Positions 1-11,939 of a DNA stretch of 64,000 nt are shown piece after piece; position 1 is the first letter of the stretch, and each line of letters opens with the position of its first letter. The stretch covers positions 170,969-234,968 of the forward strand of contig CAUYUJ010003980.1 of NCBI GenBank assembly GCA_963575745.1, read 5' to 3'. The notes under the pieces are model-generated. The model ran no database searches. It saw only the letters and a list, made by a program, of their open reading frames with translations, and had not been told where the DNA came from. The translations under genes were made by a program, and so were the position numbers. This DNA comes from Prorocentrum cordatum (Eukaryota; Sar; Dinophyceae; Prorocentrales; Prorocentraceae).

Positions 1-597
<597 letters not shown>

Positions 598-760
598 AAG
601 TAGCCGCAGTAGAAGCAGCCATGGTAGTAGCAAAAGTAATAGTAGTCGTCGTCGTAGTAATGGGAGTAGTAGAGGAGCAGAAACTAGACTGAGAAAAAGC
701 GGTGGAGCGGTGATGCGGACGGGGAGGAAGGGAGCAGCGAATGGGTAAAGGAAGTTGATG

Positions 761-2220
761 TCATGCAGCTGCTGGACTGACATGCGCTTGTGACCGCAGT
801 GTGTGGGAGGAAGGAGAAAGATAGCCGGGAAAGAGGAGCCGCGTGAGACAAGACAGGAGGCTGGGCAAATGCAGCGGCCGATCCTCTGAGTCGGCTTTCA
901 GCTCCTGCTGCCCTCCTCCGGCAGACAGCAGGCGCAGCTCGCTGGAGAGCTCGAACGTGGCGGAGGGGGGCCGACCGCGGCGCCTGGTGGCCACGAGCAG
1001 CCCCGGCTGGGGGACCAGTGCGGCCAACGCGGCGAAGTGCTCGCCAAGGTCCCGGTGAAGCCGCACCTCTCCCGAATCGCTCTGCGACCAGAGCAGGCCG
1101 CTGGGCCCCCCAGGCCCAGGAAGCCGTACGCCGAGGGTGCTGGAGGCCTGGAGCTGGAGCGCCCGTGCCTGCAGCTCGTCCAGCGGTCGCATGCGGGCTG
1201 GCGCCACACGAGCGGGCGCAGCTGCCGTGGGTGAGGCCACGGCCGCCGCCAGCGGCGCGTCGGCGCACTTCCGAAAGCAAGCGACGAAGAAGCCTTCGGT
1301 GTCGAAGGACTGCGGCCACGCCCGCAACGTGCCCGCAACCCTCTCCATTCCATGCGCGCGGCGGAACATCCGTGCCAAGCGCGGCAGCGGCTCCACCGCG
1401 GAGCTGCCAACCGTGCGCTGCAGCCAGCGGCACTGGTCCTCGTTCTCACGCAGGTTCAATGTGCAGGTGGAGTACACGAGCACGCCGCCGGGGCGCAGGG
1501 CGCGCCACGCGCTGAGCAGCAGCTCCCTCTGCAGCTCCTCCAGCGGCTCGGTGAAGCCCTCCGCCTTCTCTGGCAGCAAGTGGTCCCAGGCTCCAGCGTC
1601 CTTCCGAATGTTGCCTTCGCAGGAGCATGGCACGTCGGCAATCACGGCATCGAAACGCCCGGGCACCAGCGTCCCCAGCGCCCTGCCGTCCGCAAGCGTG
1701 GTGACGCAGCGCAACGCGCCGCACCGCAGCAGGCCTGCCCAGAGGCGGCGGTGACGGCCAGGGTCCGACTCGTTGGCCACCAGCATGCCCTCCTCGCCGA
1801 GCAGGGCCGCGAGCTGCGTGGCCTTGCTGCCGGGGGCCGCGCACAGCTCCAGCACGGCGGGCTGCGTGCCCGCGCCCTGCGCGGAGGGTGCCTCGGCCCA
1901 ATGGTCCCACAGCGCCGCCACGGGGAGCATGGACGTGGGCTCCTGGATGTAGAGCTCGCCCCGCAGGAACGGCAGGCTGTGCCCCAGGGACGCCCTGGCG
2001 TCCACGCCCTCCGCCAACACGCCGCCCGCGCACCACGGCACGGGGCTCAGGCGCCAGCCCTCCCGCCGCAGCCTCGCCAGCAGCCCCGCCCGCGGCTTCA
2101 GCGCGTTGGCCCGCAGCGCCGGGCGGCCCCGGCGCGCGCAGGCGCGGAGGAAGCGCCGCAGCTCCAGGCCTCCGCCGCGGCCGCCCGCCAGGGGCCCCGA
2201 GGGAGGAGGAGGAGGAGAGC
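761..2220 (-). CDS. RsmF/NSUN-type RNA (cytosine-C5)-methyltransferase, 3' part of a probably spliced gene
   Basis: Predicted SAM-dependent methyltransferase that puts a methyl on C5 of cytosine in rRNA or tRNA. The catalytic core is clear: the SAM-binding motif LELCAAPGSK near 1820-1849, the motif IV loop DVPCSCEG with its cysteine at 1625-1627, and the motif VI nucleophile region YSTCTL with its cysteine at 1463-1465. The stretch YIQEPTSMLPVAALW and the late EGFFVACFRK match the RsmF (YebU) branch better than typical NSUN proteins. Upstream of the GTG at 2041 the same frame continues with LRANALKPR and GWRLSPVPW, the family's usual N-terminal segment, so the protein starts further upstream. 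No in-frame ATG precedes this before a (TCC)n tract, so a first exon is probably missing. The C-terminal part (ALVPQPGLL, FELSSELRLL) resembles the RsmF accessory domain. The frame ends with TGA at 761. Identity is strong; compartment (organelle or cytosol) is unknown. Confidence 0.9.
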
Positions 2221-2570
2221 CTAGAAGAACGGGGGAAGGGGTGGATGGGGATGAGGAGGAGGGGAGGAGGAGGAGGAGGAGGAGGAGGAGGAGGGAACCA
2301 GGTTTTGTTCGCTCACGTCATATCTGGCCCCCTATCCCTCCCTCCCATCCCTTCCCATTGCGTTGCTTTTTCTCTATCCGCGGACGCGTGTTAAAGCCGA
2401 CGGGGATCCCCCCAACAGATCGAATCCATCGTGTTGTGCGCAGCTGGAAAAGGGGAGCTGCGTAGGTAGATAGGAGGAGGAGGAGGAGGAGGAGGAGAAG
2501 GAAGAGTAGGAGGAGGAGAAGGAAGAGTAGGAGGAGGAGGAGGAAGAGGAGGAGGAGGCGGTGGCGTGTG
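2205..2570. repeat. (AGG)n microsatellites in two tracts
   Basis: AGG-rich tracts occupy about 2205-2293 and 2470-2570, separated by 170 bp of unique sequence. Poly-Leu/Ser reading frames here are artefacts of the repeat. Confidence 0.9.
2221..2240 (-). other. Candidate 3' splice acceptor of the methyltransferase gene
   Basis: On the minus strand a pyrimidine-rich run ends in TTCTTCTAG followed by G, the AG/G context common at dinoflagellate acceptors. It lies just upstream of the conserved N-terminal coding segment, where no ATG is available. The frame stays open upstream, so the site is plausible but not forced. Confidence 0.35.
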
Positions 2571-3410
2571 AGCAGGAGGATGAGCAGGAGGAGAAGGATA
2601 ATGAGGAAGGAGGAGGACGAGGACGAACAGCAGCAGCAGGAATTGAAGTGGAAGAAGTGGGAAGAGCAGGACCAAGGGAAGGCGGAGGAGGGGAAATGGT
2701 GGGTGCGACAACCATGGAACAGGACTCGGATCCAGAAAAGTGGCCCGCGCTGGGGCGAGAGCGCCACCTTGAACGACGAGAGGACAGTACCGATCAGACA
2801 TTGAGACCAACGCAGCAGCGGGAACACCATATTGAAGCACTGAGAAAAAGCGGATTGCGAAACACACATCTGACAACTGACCAACTCGGCATACTCCTGC
2901 CGAACAACAACAACACTCGGAAGGGAACCCACGATCCCCTAGACAGAGTCAGGGCAGAGATAGTAGTATTCATATTGCGTAATTGTGGAGGGCGGCAAGA
3001 TGGGGGCGGAGAAGAAGGGGGGGGAAAGGAGGAGCAGGCGGAAGGGGTAGGGGGTAGGGGGAAGGAGCGTGAGTGGGCAAGGAGGCGAGGGGACGCCGGG
3101 GGGCGGCTGCACAGACGGGCGGGCCGCGCTTGCCTTCTGCTGCTCCGCGGCCCCTGCCCCTCGCACTTGCAGTTTGGCCCCCTGGGTACCCCGTGTTGCG
3201 GGAGGGGGCCCTGGGGGTGCACCGATCGTGTTGCTGCCTCGCGAGGTCCGTCTGCCGCTCTGGCGCCCCACATTTTCAGCTGGATGCCGACGCCGCAGGG
3301 CGACGTCCATGGGCGACATGTCAGGGACTCCTTGTACAGGACGCGGTCACCAAGGAGGGTATTGGATGGGTCCGCGTGGATGTATCGCTTCCCTGCGCAA
3401 GCTGCAGTTT
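2571..3410. other. No supported gene; AGG-rich then unique sequence
   Basis: Overlapping frames exist on both strands but none shows a recognisable domain or convincing amino-acid composition. I see nothing firm here. Confidence 0.6.
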
Positions 3411-3957
3411 GAATCCCACCAGCCCTCTGGGCGTCGGTGGTTTAACGAGTTTCCTCTTCCACCCCTCCCTCTTCCCCCTTCGGGGAGGGGTTTACCCCTC
3501 CCCCTACCCCCTCCCCACTGACCTGGACAGGGGGTTCCGCGGCGCGTTGGAGCGCCCAAGATCGACCCCTGGGAGGGCTAAAATTCGACACCCCTCACGA
3601 GGATCGTGGCTCCTGAGGGGGGGACTGTAATTAGGGAACCCCCCTTCGTTGATCGATCTCCTCCAAGATGGCTCCGAGGCCCCCCAAGAGGCCCCCAGGA
3701 GGCCCCCAAGAGACCCCCAAGAGAGAGCCCCAAGAGAAGAGGCGCCCAGGAGGCCCCAAGAAGCGCCCAGGAGGCCCCCAAAGGCCCCAAGATGGCCCCA
3801 AGAGGCCCCAAGAGGCCCCCAGGAGGCCCCAAAGAGGATCCCGAACGGCCCACAGAGGCCCCCCCGAGGCACCCAAGACGCCAAAAAGCCCCTCAGGACG
3901 ACCCTCTACTCGCCTGGGCGTCGTTTCTGGACGGGCTGGTGGGGATACGCGAAGCGT
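3411..3957 (+). repeat. Inverted-end dispersed repeat, copy 1 (short)
   Basis: Starts with AATCCCACCAGCCC (inverted end CCCACCAGCCC at 3415-3425) and ends with GGGCTGGTGGGGATACGCGA (GGGCTGGTGGG at 3933-3943). The two ends are exact 11-bp inverted repeats. A second, longer copy with the same left edge, right edge and internal block (CTGGGAGGGC then CCTCACGAGGAT, here about 3570-3604) lies at 33475-34765. Both copies contain a CCCAAGAGGCC minisatellite. No coding capacity is seen. It looks like a small non-autonomous element or a complex satellite unit; no target-site duplication was identified. Confidence 0.65.
3660..3890 (+). repeat. CCCCAAGAGGCC-type minisatellite
   Basis: Tandem degenerate units of about 11-12 bp around CCCCAAGAGGCC, inside the inverted-end repeat. 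The same unit recurs at 27400-27880, 32290-32880 and 33820-34110, and inverted near 29750. Reading frames give Pro/Arg-rich strings that are not genes. Confidence 0.85.
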
Positions 3958-3959
3958 CT

Positions 3960-4699
3960 AGATTTCCTGCTCGGTGGAGAGTGGAGGGGCGATGGGGGAG
4001 GGGAGAGGTGCCCGGGAGAAGCGAGGGGAGGGGGCCTCCTGGAGAAGGGAACGGGAGGGAGGGGCGGGAGAGAAGGGAGAGAGGAACAGAGGGGACGGGG
4101 AAAAGGGGGGCATGGTGGGGGAGGTTGCCGAGTTTTCGCGCAGCGCCCTCTTGGAGGGAGAGGGGCGTCCTGGGGAGGCCGCCCTGGGGCCCTGGGGCGC
4201 AACTGCTCGGAGCGACTCCTCCTCCCCCCCGTCTTCCCAGTGCAGGAATCGCGTCGCTGGCGCGGAGGCCTGCGATGGCGCGCTGGGCGAGCTGCCGGGC
4301 CCCCAGAAGCGAGCCCCAAGAGAGCTCCAGGCGGCCTGTAGACGGCCTCCAGACGGGCCTGGAACAACTCTCCTGGTCCCCTCCTCGTCCCTCCTCGTCC
4401 CCTCCCCTCTCCCCTCCTCCCACCCTTCCCTTGGCTTTCTCCCTTGTCGTGCCCAGCGTGTGCGAGAGCACGGCCAGCACGTGCAGCCGTGTGAAGTCCT
4501 CGAGATTGCACCACTGCCGTCCGGCCGCAGCCCCAAGCTATAGTTGGGCCTGTTCAGTGCTTGCGATGTCAGATGCTCGACGGAAGCTGTTCCCGGCCTC
4601 CCCTCATGGAAAGATAGAAACAATCCTACGCCAGGACCCACATGATAATACGTTTAAAGTTGCCGGGGGCTCCTGCCCCTGGAACCTTCTGTGACCTCC
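3960..4699. other. No supported gene; purine-rich then unique DNA
   Basis: G-rich from 3975 to 4110, C-rich around 4370-4430. Frames on both strands are open because of base composition; no domain is recognised. Confidence 0.55.
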
Positions 4700-4702
4700 C
4701 GG

Positions 4703-4866
4703 GGTCCCTCCTCCTCCTCCTCCTCCTACTCCGCCTCCTCCTCCTCCTCCTCCTCCTCCTCCTCCTCCTCCTCCTCCTCCTCCCTCTCCTCCTTTTCATC
4801 TTCGCACTCCTCGTCCTCTCCGTCCTCGTTCCTCTTCCTCCCCCTCCTTCTCCTCCATCCTTCGTC
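4703..4866. repeat. (TCC)n microsatellite
   Basis: A TCC-repeat tract with small interruptions. Open frames across it encode poly-Leu or poly-Ser and are artefacts. Confidence 0.95.
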
Positions 4867-4979
4867 CGGATGAGCAATGTCGTACCCCGAGACGGGTCGG
4901 TACGGCGGTTGGGTTTTCCGCGTATGGCCCTGATGCTAGAAAATTGCAACCAATTTCGCAATGGAAGGCAGGCCGTTTT

Positions 4980-5425
4980 CAAAAGATGGCCCTCGCTTTA
5001 GCGCCGCGCAAATTCCCTTGAACCGTTTGCAAGAATTTCATAGATGGAGGGCGTTTTTTCTTTAAAATCGGCTCTCGCTTTAGCGCCCCGCACGTTCGTT
5101 TCAACAGTCTGCAATAATTTCAATGATATAACTACATGACCGACGTTCAAACATGGTGCTTCCGACACGATGTAGGATGGTAGCGGCGCGACATCCGAAT
5201 TGATTCGCAACGTTGGCGTCCCAGAAATGGTGTCGTGGCATGGTTTAGGACCGCCAGGTCGCAACAGTCACATTGATTTTCGGCGATGAAGTGTCAGGAA
5301 TGCTGCTTTGGTACGGTTGGAGATTTTCGGTCCCTTACCGAAGTGCAGATAATTCCTTCCAAGGGCCTGCCAAGGGGGAGCCCGGAGGAAAGCTTTATTG
5401 TAACATCGTTGTGGCACCTTTTTCT
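4980..5425 (+). repeat. 83-bp-unit dispersed repeat element, copy 1
   Basis: Two units start at about 4987 and 5069 (GGCCCTCGCTTTAGCGCC and GGCTCTCGCTTTAGCGCC), a spacing of about 83 bp. They are followed by a tail with GATTCGCAACG near 5207 and TTTATTGTAACATCGTTG near 5395. The same order of landmarks recurs at 23880-24390, showing a dispersed repeat of roughly 450 bp. No coding capacity. Confidence 0.6.
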
Positions 5426-5436
5426 CTATGCCAGGC

Positions 5437-5840
5437 GGACTACGAGGACGCCGGTCACGAGACCAGTTCGCCTGGCAGCCAGGCCACAGAAAAAACAAGA
5501 GGCCGAGTTAGAGAGACTCGCCAGCTCTGCTATTCGACAACTCCGACACCTCTGTGAATATCTGCAGGAAGAGAATGCCAGGGCGTGCGCTTGAGCCAAG
5601 AGGGGTCACGGGCAGCGGACGCCGCGACCCCGGATGCGACCCAACCCCGAAGACGCACAAAGCAACAATAACGTCATCAACGCCGGCCGTGTGATATCAG
5701 TTCTAATCGAGGCCAGGTGAACTGCGAAGACGCCGATAACGAGATCAGTTCGCACGGCCGCAGGGCCAAGACAAAAAACAACAGGCCGAGCTAGAGAGAC
5801 CCGCCAGGTCGGCAACCCGAAACCTCCGAAACACGCCCTG
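5437..5840 (+). repeat. Two imperfect direct copies, spacing about 274 bp
   Basis: A segment at about 5437-5545 (GAGGACGCC, GAGACCAGTTCGC, AGGCCGAG, GAGAGACTCGCCAG) is repeated at about 5711-5815 with the same words in the same order. This is a diverged tandem duplication with no coding signal. Confidence 0.55.
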
Positions 5841-6989
5841 TTGAGACAACCACATTGTTTTGAGAAAGGGGTAACAAGTCGCGACGGCGAGCCTTGGAAC
5901 GAAAGCGGCGCGCGGCCAAATTGGATAGGGCTCCGCCGGCATGTGGCATGCGATAGCGCGCGGAAGTTCGCCGGCGATTTCCGTTTGAAGCTTCCCCGGG
6001 ACATCGCAGGCACCGCGGTAAATCCATGCTCTAGCAAGGCCTTCCCAGGAGAGATGGGCACGCATAACTGTTGTTCGCTTGCGCCCAGGAGACTCTCAGG
6101 CGCAATAATCGGCGACGCCTCGATCTCATGGGACATGGGCAGAATCTCGAGGGAACTAAAATTCCACGAGTGGCTGGCCGGGCCCGGGGGGCCCGCGGCA
6201 ACCTTGCGCATCTGATTAGCGACGTTGACTACGCGCTGGTCCGGGAATGAAAGAGCGGGCAGGCCGACAGGAAAACCACGGGGCCGAACCTGAGCGAAAG
6301 GGCGCCAGAGGGTCGCAAAGGACGAGCAGGGGGTAGCAACGCAGAAAGCCGAGATTTGACCAGCACGACTCCAGCCACGAAGTGCGCGAACAAGGCCCCC
6401 ACTCTGGAGATCAATGGAGGGTCCGCGACGACTATCGACCTCGAATATCTCGGTGCCCACGCCGAGCCAAGCGAGAGGAGCTGCGCGGCGCCGAGCACCT
6501 GAGCGGCGCCAAGCCTTTGCGAAATAACCAGATCCTGGGGGCCGCCCCAGGGCTATCCGCCGCCCTAGTTGCCCAGCACGGCGAGGGGCAACGCCGAGAT
6601 CCCCGATCCGTCGTCAGGCGCCGGGGCGCGGGCGAGCGGCGGGGCCGCCCCCGGCGCTCGCCGCGGCGGAGCGGGCGACTCACCGAGGGCCATCCTTTGG
6701 AGCCGCCATGACCCCCAAAATAGCAGCCGAATTCCGAAAGACTTGCGCAGCAAATTTTTATGTTCTGAAAGCACGCAGTGCTGGGCGCGCAGGCCAGCCT
6801 GCAAAGCCCCATGGCGAGCATCCCGGCCGTCGCCATCATCGCCGCCAGAACCACAAGAGAACAAATGTTACAATCATCATCGCGGTGAGGGCACGCCAGC
6901 CTGCGCAGCCGCGCATCAAGTCTGCGCCACGGCCGAATGCTGCGCGCTCCCAGCAGCAGTCGTCGACAGCTGTCAAAAGCAAAACCGCC
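5841..6989. other. No supported gene
   Basis: Mixed-composition sequence with frames up to about 280 codons on the minus strand (5606-6460), but no recognised motif and implausible composition. Nothing firm. Confidence 0.5.
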
Positions 6990-7214
6990 GAAATGGTCCT
7001 TGAAAGGGCCGCCAGGAGGGCCGCCGAAAGGGCCGCCGAAATCATCGCCGACATCGCCGCCGAAATTGCCGCCGAAATCGCAGCCGACATTGCCGCCAAA
7101 ATTGCCGCCGAACTTGCTGCCAACATTGTCGCCGAAATTGCCGCCGAAATAATTGCGAACTCCGCCGAAATCGCCGCCGCAATTCAGCCGGCGAAATCGC
7201 CGCCAGAAATCAGC
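6990..7214 (+). repeat. 12-bp minisatellite GCCGCCGAAATY, left arm
   Basis: About 18 degenerate units of GCCGCCGAAATT/C in tandem. In one frame they would read (Ala-Ala-Glu-Ile)n, but no flanking gene structure supports translation. The same unit appears inverted 100 bp downstream. Confidence 0.85.
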
Positions 7215-7319
7215 TGCCGAACTTGTCATTTCCCTGCCCCAAGCGAACTCACTGTCTCATTCAACACGATGACGCCGCGGACATAGGCATAGAGCAACAG
7301 CCAAGGTCAAGTTCGGCCT

Positions 7320-7505
7320 CTTTTCGGCGGCATCATCCGACATTTCGGCGGAAGTTTCGGCGGCAATTTCGGCGGCGATTCTGGCGGCAATTTCGGCGGC
7401 GATTTCGGCGGCAATTTCGGCGGCGATTTCGGCGTTAATTTCGGCGGCAACTATGGCGGCCTTTTCGGCGGCAGTTCCGGCGCGGCGATTTCGACGGCGC
7501 TTTCG
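7320..7505 (-). repeat. 12-bp minisatellite, inverted right arm
   Basis: Tandem units of AATTTCGGCGGC, the reverse complement of the array at 6990-7214. Together the arms form a long imperfect palindrome with a unique spacer of about 105 bp. Confidence 0.85.
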
Positions 7506-10184
7506 GCGTCGCTGCTGTTGCCAACTGTCGACACTGGCTGCCAGAAGCTCTCGGCACTCGGCGGCCCCGGCGGGCCCTGAGAGGGCCCTCGAAGGGCCTC
7601 GCCAGAAAGCGTCTGCGAAATAGCTCAAGCCACGTGCGATGAGTTCGCGGTAGCATGCGCAACGCGCAAAGCTAATGCCCGGCAGCATGAAGCTCAGCAC
7701 GCTCTAAGATGCGTCGGGGAAACACCGCGGCGAAACGACCGCGCGGCAGGGCGCTAAACAAAACAAGTAATTTTGTTTGGAATGGATTTCGGCGCGCGCC
7801 CCTTTGCGCCCCCAAAAGAAGAGCCACTACGAGGCGACTGGTCGCCCCCTTCGCAGCGGCGGGCGCCGATCGCCATCGCAGGGCTGGCCCCCCAGCGCCG
7901 GGGCTGGCAGCGCGCGGGCGGCCCCCGCGAGCCGAGGGCCGCAGCGACCACCGCCCGGGGGAACAGGGCGGCCCAACTCCCGATGCGCAGGGCGAGCGGC
8001 GGCCGCGCACCACCGCGGCTGGCTCGCAGGGCCCCTCGCCCACCAGAACCTCGCGTCGTCGTGGGTCGGCGATTCGTCGAGCGTAATCCTCGACTGGGCG
8101 GCGCGCTCCGGCGCGCAGCAGCATGTCCGCGGCGCCGGGCTCCGAGGCCCTTCGCGGCGAGGCGGGGCGACGCCCCTCTCCCGCGCGCGCAGGGCCCCTG
8201 ATCGACGCGCGCAGAGCAGGGGGCGCGCCCAGGTGGCCGCCCCGGCAGTCCAGCGGTTCACGCTGATGAGCCTATCCGCGATGCACCAGTTGAAGAGCAG
8301 CTCGGCCAAGCAGATCATCGCCGCCGAGGCGAGCAACTGGGGAGGGAGATCGCCGTCGCGGCGCTCTGGCGCCACAGGGCGAACTGGTTCGCGACGCGCG
8401 CGTGCACGACCTCGCGAACCCTCGGCGCGACCCGCTCCGCGAGCGTGATCAGGCCGGCGGTGGACAGAACAAGCGGGCCGCGGGCTCGGCCTGCTCTGGG
8501 GCCGCGCCAGCGCCGGTCGCCGCCCGGCCCCCCGCCCGGCGGGAGTAGCCGACGGCGGCGTCGAGGCCCAGGCTGTCAGCAGGGCTGACCTCGGCGCCGA
8601 AGGTCCAGCCAATCCTGGTCGCAAGGGCGCGCGCGCGTCGATCTCGCAGGTCGGGCGCGCCCCAGCCCGCGGGGGCATGCCGCGGCTCGGGCAGCGCGCC
8701 CCGCGGCAGGTCGGGCTCGCGCGGGCAAGTGGAGGCCTCGGCCCAATCGCCCCAGCTCTGCCTTGCATGAGCCGCGATCTTCTGGATTGCGCTCGGAAGG
8801 AAGCCATGTCCAGCGAGCGATCATGCCACGGGCCAAGTCAAAGCCGGCACATCGGCGGCAGAGCCCCGAGAGTTTGGGGGGCGACCGACCCCTGGTCAAG
8901 GCGCGGCGAGCGTTCCCCGCGGGAACAGATGGGGCTTCCGGGAGATGGCCAGGGGCAGCGCGCCGCGCGCGCGGGCCATGACCGCGGCGCGGCCGCCCAA
9001 GATTTCCAGGGCCTCAAAGCGGGCCCCTCTCCTCGCCAAAAGCTGGCGACAGCGGACGCCAACCTGGGCCGATGCCCGGGGCCGCCCCTGGATCTCCAGG
9101 ACCGGCGGGGCGGCAAGGCGCCGACGAAGCAGGGGGGCGTTGATCTGGGGGCCCGAAAGGCGCCCCCCGACAGCGCAGAACTCGCCAGCTCACGACGTGG
9201 CCAGGGCATAATCACGAGGTTGGTATCCCCACTCACCATCGCGAAACAAGTGCCCATCCCTCGTCGGACTGGCGGAGCGACGGGGCGTCGGCTCGCGACA
9301 ACCGCCGCCGCGCAATACACCCGCCCCAAGACGAAGCGTCACAGGCCAAGACGTCCTACGACCTGGTCGACCCACGGCCCCGATGCGCAAGCGGGGCGAG
9401 GCCCTCGGCCCCGCGCGGGGCGCGACGAACGCGAGCTCGGAGTCGGCGGCGACGGGGCCCACCGCCAGCTGCGAAAGAGTGCAGGGCGGAGGGCGCGGGG
9501 AGCAACTCACGACGCATCAGAGCGCGCGCGGTATAGTATAGCGAGACAATTTTCAACTTATCTCTTCGCCAGCGAAACCATCGTGCAAAATCTGCCGGAT
9601 CGCCGATCACATTTTCCGCGCGATCTGGGGACCGACCCCCGCCGCGGCACCCTCATCCGAAAGCGGCCCAGCCCTGGGCGGCGACGCCCGGGCCCGCTTC
9701 AGCATGGGTGGGGAGGTCGACTTTGTCCAGCCAGTGCCTGGCTTCCGCGGCCATCGTCCCGACGAGCTCCCCGCCTCCGCCGAGCGCGAAACAGGCGCGG
9801 GCGCGCCGGGCGCGAGCCAGGGCGCGCAAGCTGAGGTGGGGCGCGGGGGTCGACAGCGGCACTCTCTTCCGAGATGTTTGGCGCGGGCCGAGAGACGCTC
9901 GGAGATGTGCCGACGTGCCCGCGGTGGCAACTTCTGGCCCATAGACATCCCGTACAGGACTGGAAACAGGTGCTGCCCTCGCCAGACGGCCCGCCCTCGG
10001 GCCATCGAGACGTTCGCGAAATTCGACGCGGGTGCGCAGGGGGCGCACATTCGTCGACGGGCACTGGGGGCTGGATCCGATAGAAATGAAGGCAGAGCCG
10101 CCCGCCTCATGCGCGGCGAAAGCAGCCCCACCGGCACGCGGGAGCGGGTCGCCATGTTCGACGCGGCGCGACGGCGCCGGATCA
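7506..10184. other. GC-rich region without a resolvable gene
   Basis: Several long overlapping frames exist on both strands because the DNA is very GC-rich. Minus-strand fragments such as AAMICLAELLFNWCIADRL near 8270-8330 look translated in the past, but no frame stays coding for long and no family is recognised. Possible remnants of a retroelement or gene. Confidence 0.45.
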
Positions 10185-11811
10185 TCAGCCATCATACGAC
10201 AGTTGCCCGACCCACTGAATGGCGACGAACACGCCGCGCGAAACCTCGCCAGAGAAACGCCGCTCGATCAAGTCGCAATCGGCCATCCGACGCAGAAGCT
10301 CCGCTCGCGATGCCGGCGACCTCCTCGCTGCTCGATCTGAATGTGGTTGAACGGGGCCGCGCACCTTTGCACTCTCCCTGCTGGTGGAAGCCGGCAAGCG
10401 CAACTTACTTGGCCTCTCAGCAATCCCTCTGCCCCGACCCCCTGCAAGCTGCTCGGCGGGCCCTGGCGTTGGCCCCGCGACCGGCCGGTCGACGGGGCGG
10501 GCGGCGCCCATGCTGAGGGGAGCGATCACGGCGCCTTCGACGAATATGCTCTCTGCCCGGAGCGCTCACATGGCCCCCGGGCCGCCCGCGTCGCCCGGCC
10601 GGGGCCCATGGGCGCGACGGACTGGCGATGCAGGTTGATGCTAGCCTGCTGGCCGGCCGACTGGGTCGCGGACATCCGCGGGCAATGCCCGCCGAGATAC
10701 ACGGCGTCGAGCGCGCCGGCGAACTCATCGCGCGCCGCGTCGACGTGACTGGCGCGCTGCAACCGGCGACGCCTTGACTTGCTCAGATGCATGGCAGCGC
10801 CACGTTGTTCCTGGGACGAAACTGCGCCAGGGCGGGGAAGAAACATCACATTGCGCGGCCGGTCGCCCCGCCGAAAAGAGCGGGGAGGAGCGCGCTGCCA
10901 CCCAGTCGCCATTCCACGAGGCTCTTCCTGCACTGCACGTGAATGCCGAGGCTGGCTAGGAGGTTGGTCCAGCCCTGAAGGGGCGCCCGTATGTCTTCTC
11001 GTTATTCTCGCCATGCGCGCCGCTCTTCTTCGGCCGGGCCGAACTGCGCCATGAAAGCGACGTCTTGGCTCGAACGCCAAGCGGTCTAACCTTCCAGCGC
11101 ACGCCATGGTAATGCCGAAATCCATCATGCCCGGGACATTCTCCTTCTCGTTGAAATCCGAATGCTGGCGCGAAACCGAAACCCACCCACCCGCGCGCGC
11201 GTCTCCAGCACCGCGCGACACCAGGCATGGCCCAGGCGGCGCACGCACTCGACATTGATGATTGCGCAGAGCACTAGGCAGAATCAGGCGCAGTTGGCGG
11301 TCTCGATCATGTCGTCGTCTGGACCCTCCTCGAAGCATCTCATGGCGGCGAAAGGCTCGCCCGAGCCCCGCTCGTCGGCTGTCGGCCCAAGCGCAATGGC
11401 CATGCAGCGATGATACCCGCGCGGACTAAACTGGCGTCTGAACACGATTCGCAGCGCCGCCTCACCGCGCAGGGCGAGGCCAGCTCGGGGAGGGTGGCGC
11501 CTGCAACTGCATGGGGGCTCTTGAGAGAGGATCACTGGCGCGGCTTCTCGCGGCAAGGGTCGTCGCGACGCCGAATGCCCCCCCCCCCCCCCCGCCTGGC
11601 GGGCCTGAAGGCCTCGAGCCAGCTCGCCCGCGCCAGACGGAGCGGCGAAGGCGGCGCCAACGCCGACCGCTCCTTGCACGACTTCGACCGACAGGTGAAG
11701 AACGCAATTCTCTTTCACCAGAATAATACATTCCTCGAGGCAACATTGACCTGCCCCTGCCGACAGAAGTCCCCGACCCAAGCCAGATTGCGAAACTGAC
11801 CCTGCAGACAA
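10185..11811 (-). pseudogene. Degenerate minus-strand coding remnants, unidentified
   Basis: Protein-like segments lie in different frames on the minus strand. Near 11284-11420 a segment ending in MRCFEEGPDDDMIETANCA reaches an in-frame TGA at 11284-11286, yet the same frame continues sensibly with FCLVLCAIINVECVRRLGHAW to about 11200. Further down, phrases such as LQGWTNLLASLGIHVQC (about 10960) and LLRRMADCDLIERRF (about 10270) also read like former protein, each in a shifted frame. I do not recognise the family. The pattern of short coding islands broken by stops and shifts suggests a decayed gene or mobile-element ORF. Confidence applies to the existence of coding remnants, not to any function. 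Confidence 0.35.
11578..11593. repeat. Homopolymer C16
   Basis: Sixteen consecutive cytosines. Confidence 0.95.
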
Positions 11812-11891
11812 TCAGCGGATAGGCGCTGTCCGGCGCACGCGGCCGAAAATCGGGCAGGCGACTCGGGGCAGAGGGCAGAAGTGCGGAAGTG

Positions 11892-11892
<1 letters not shown>

Positions 11893-11936
<44 letters not shown>
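11893..11936. repeat. Homopolymer G44
   Basis: An uninterrupted run of 44 guanines. Its true length is uncertain because such runs are hard to sequence. Confidence 0.9.
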
Positions 11937-11938
<2 letters not shown>

Positions 11939-11939
11939 A

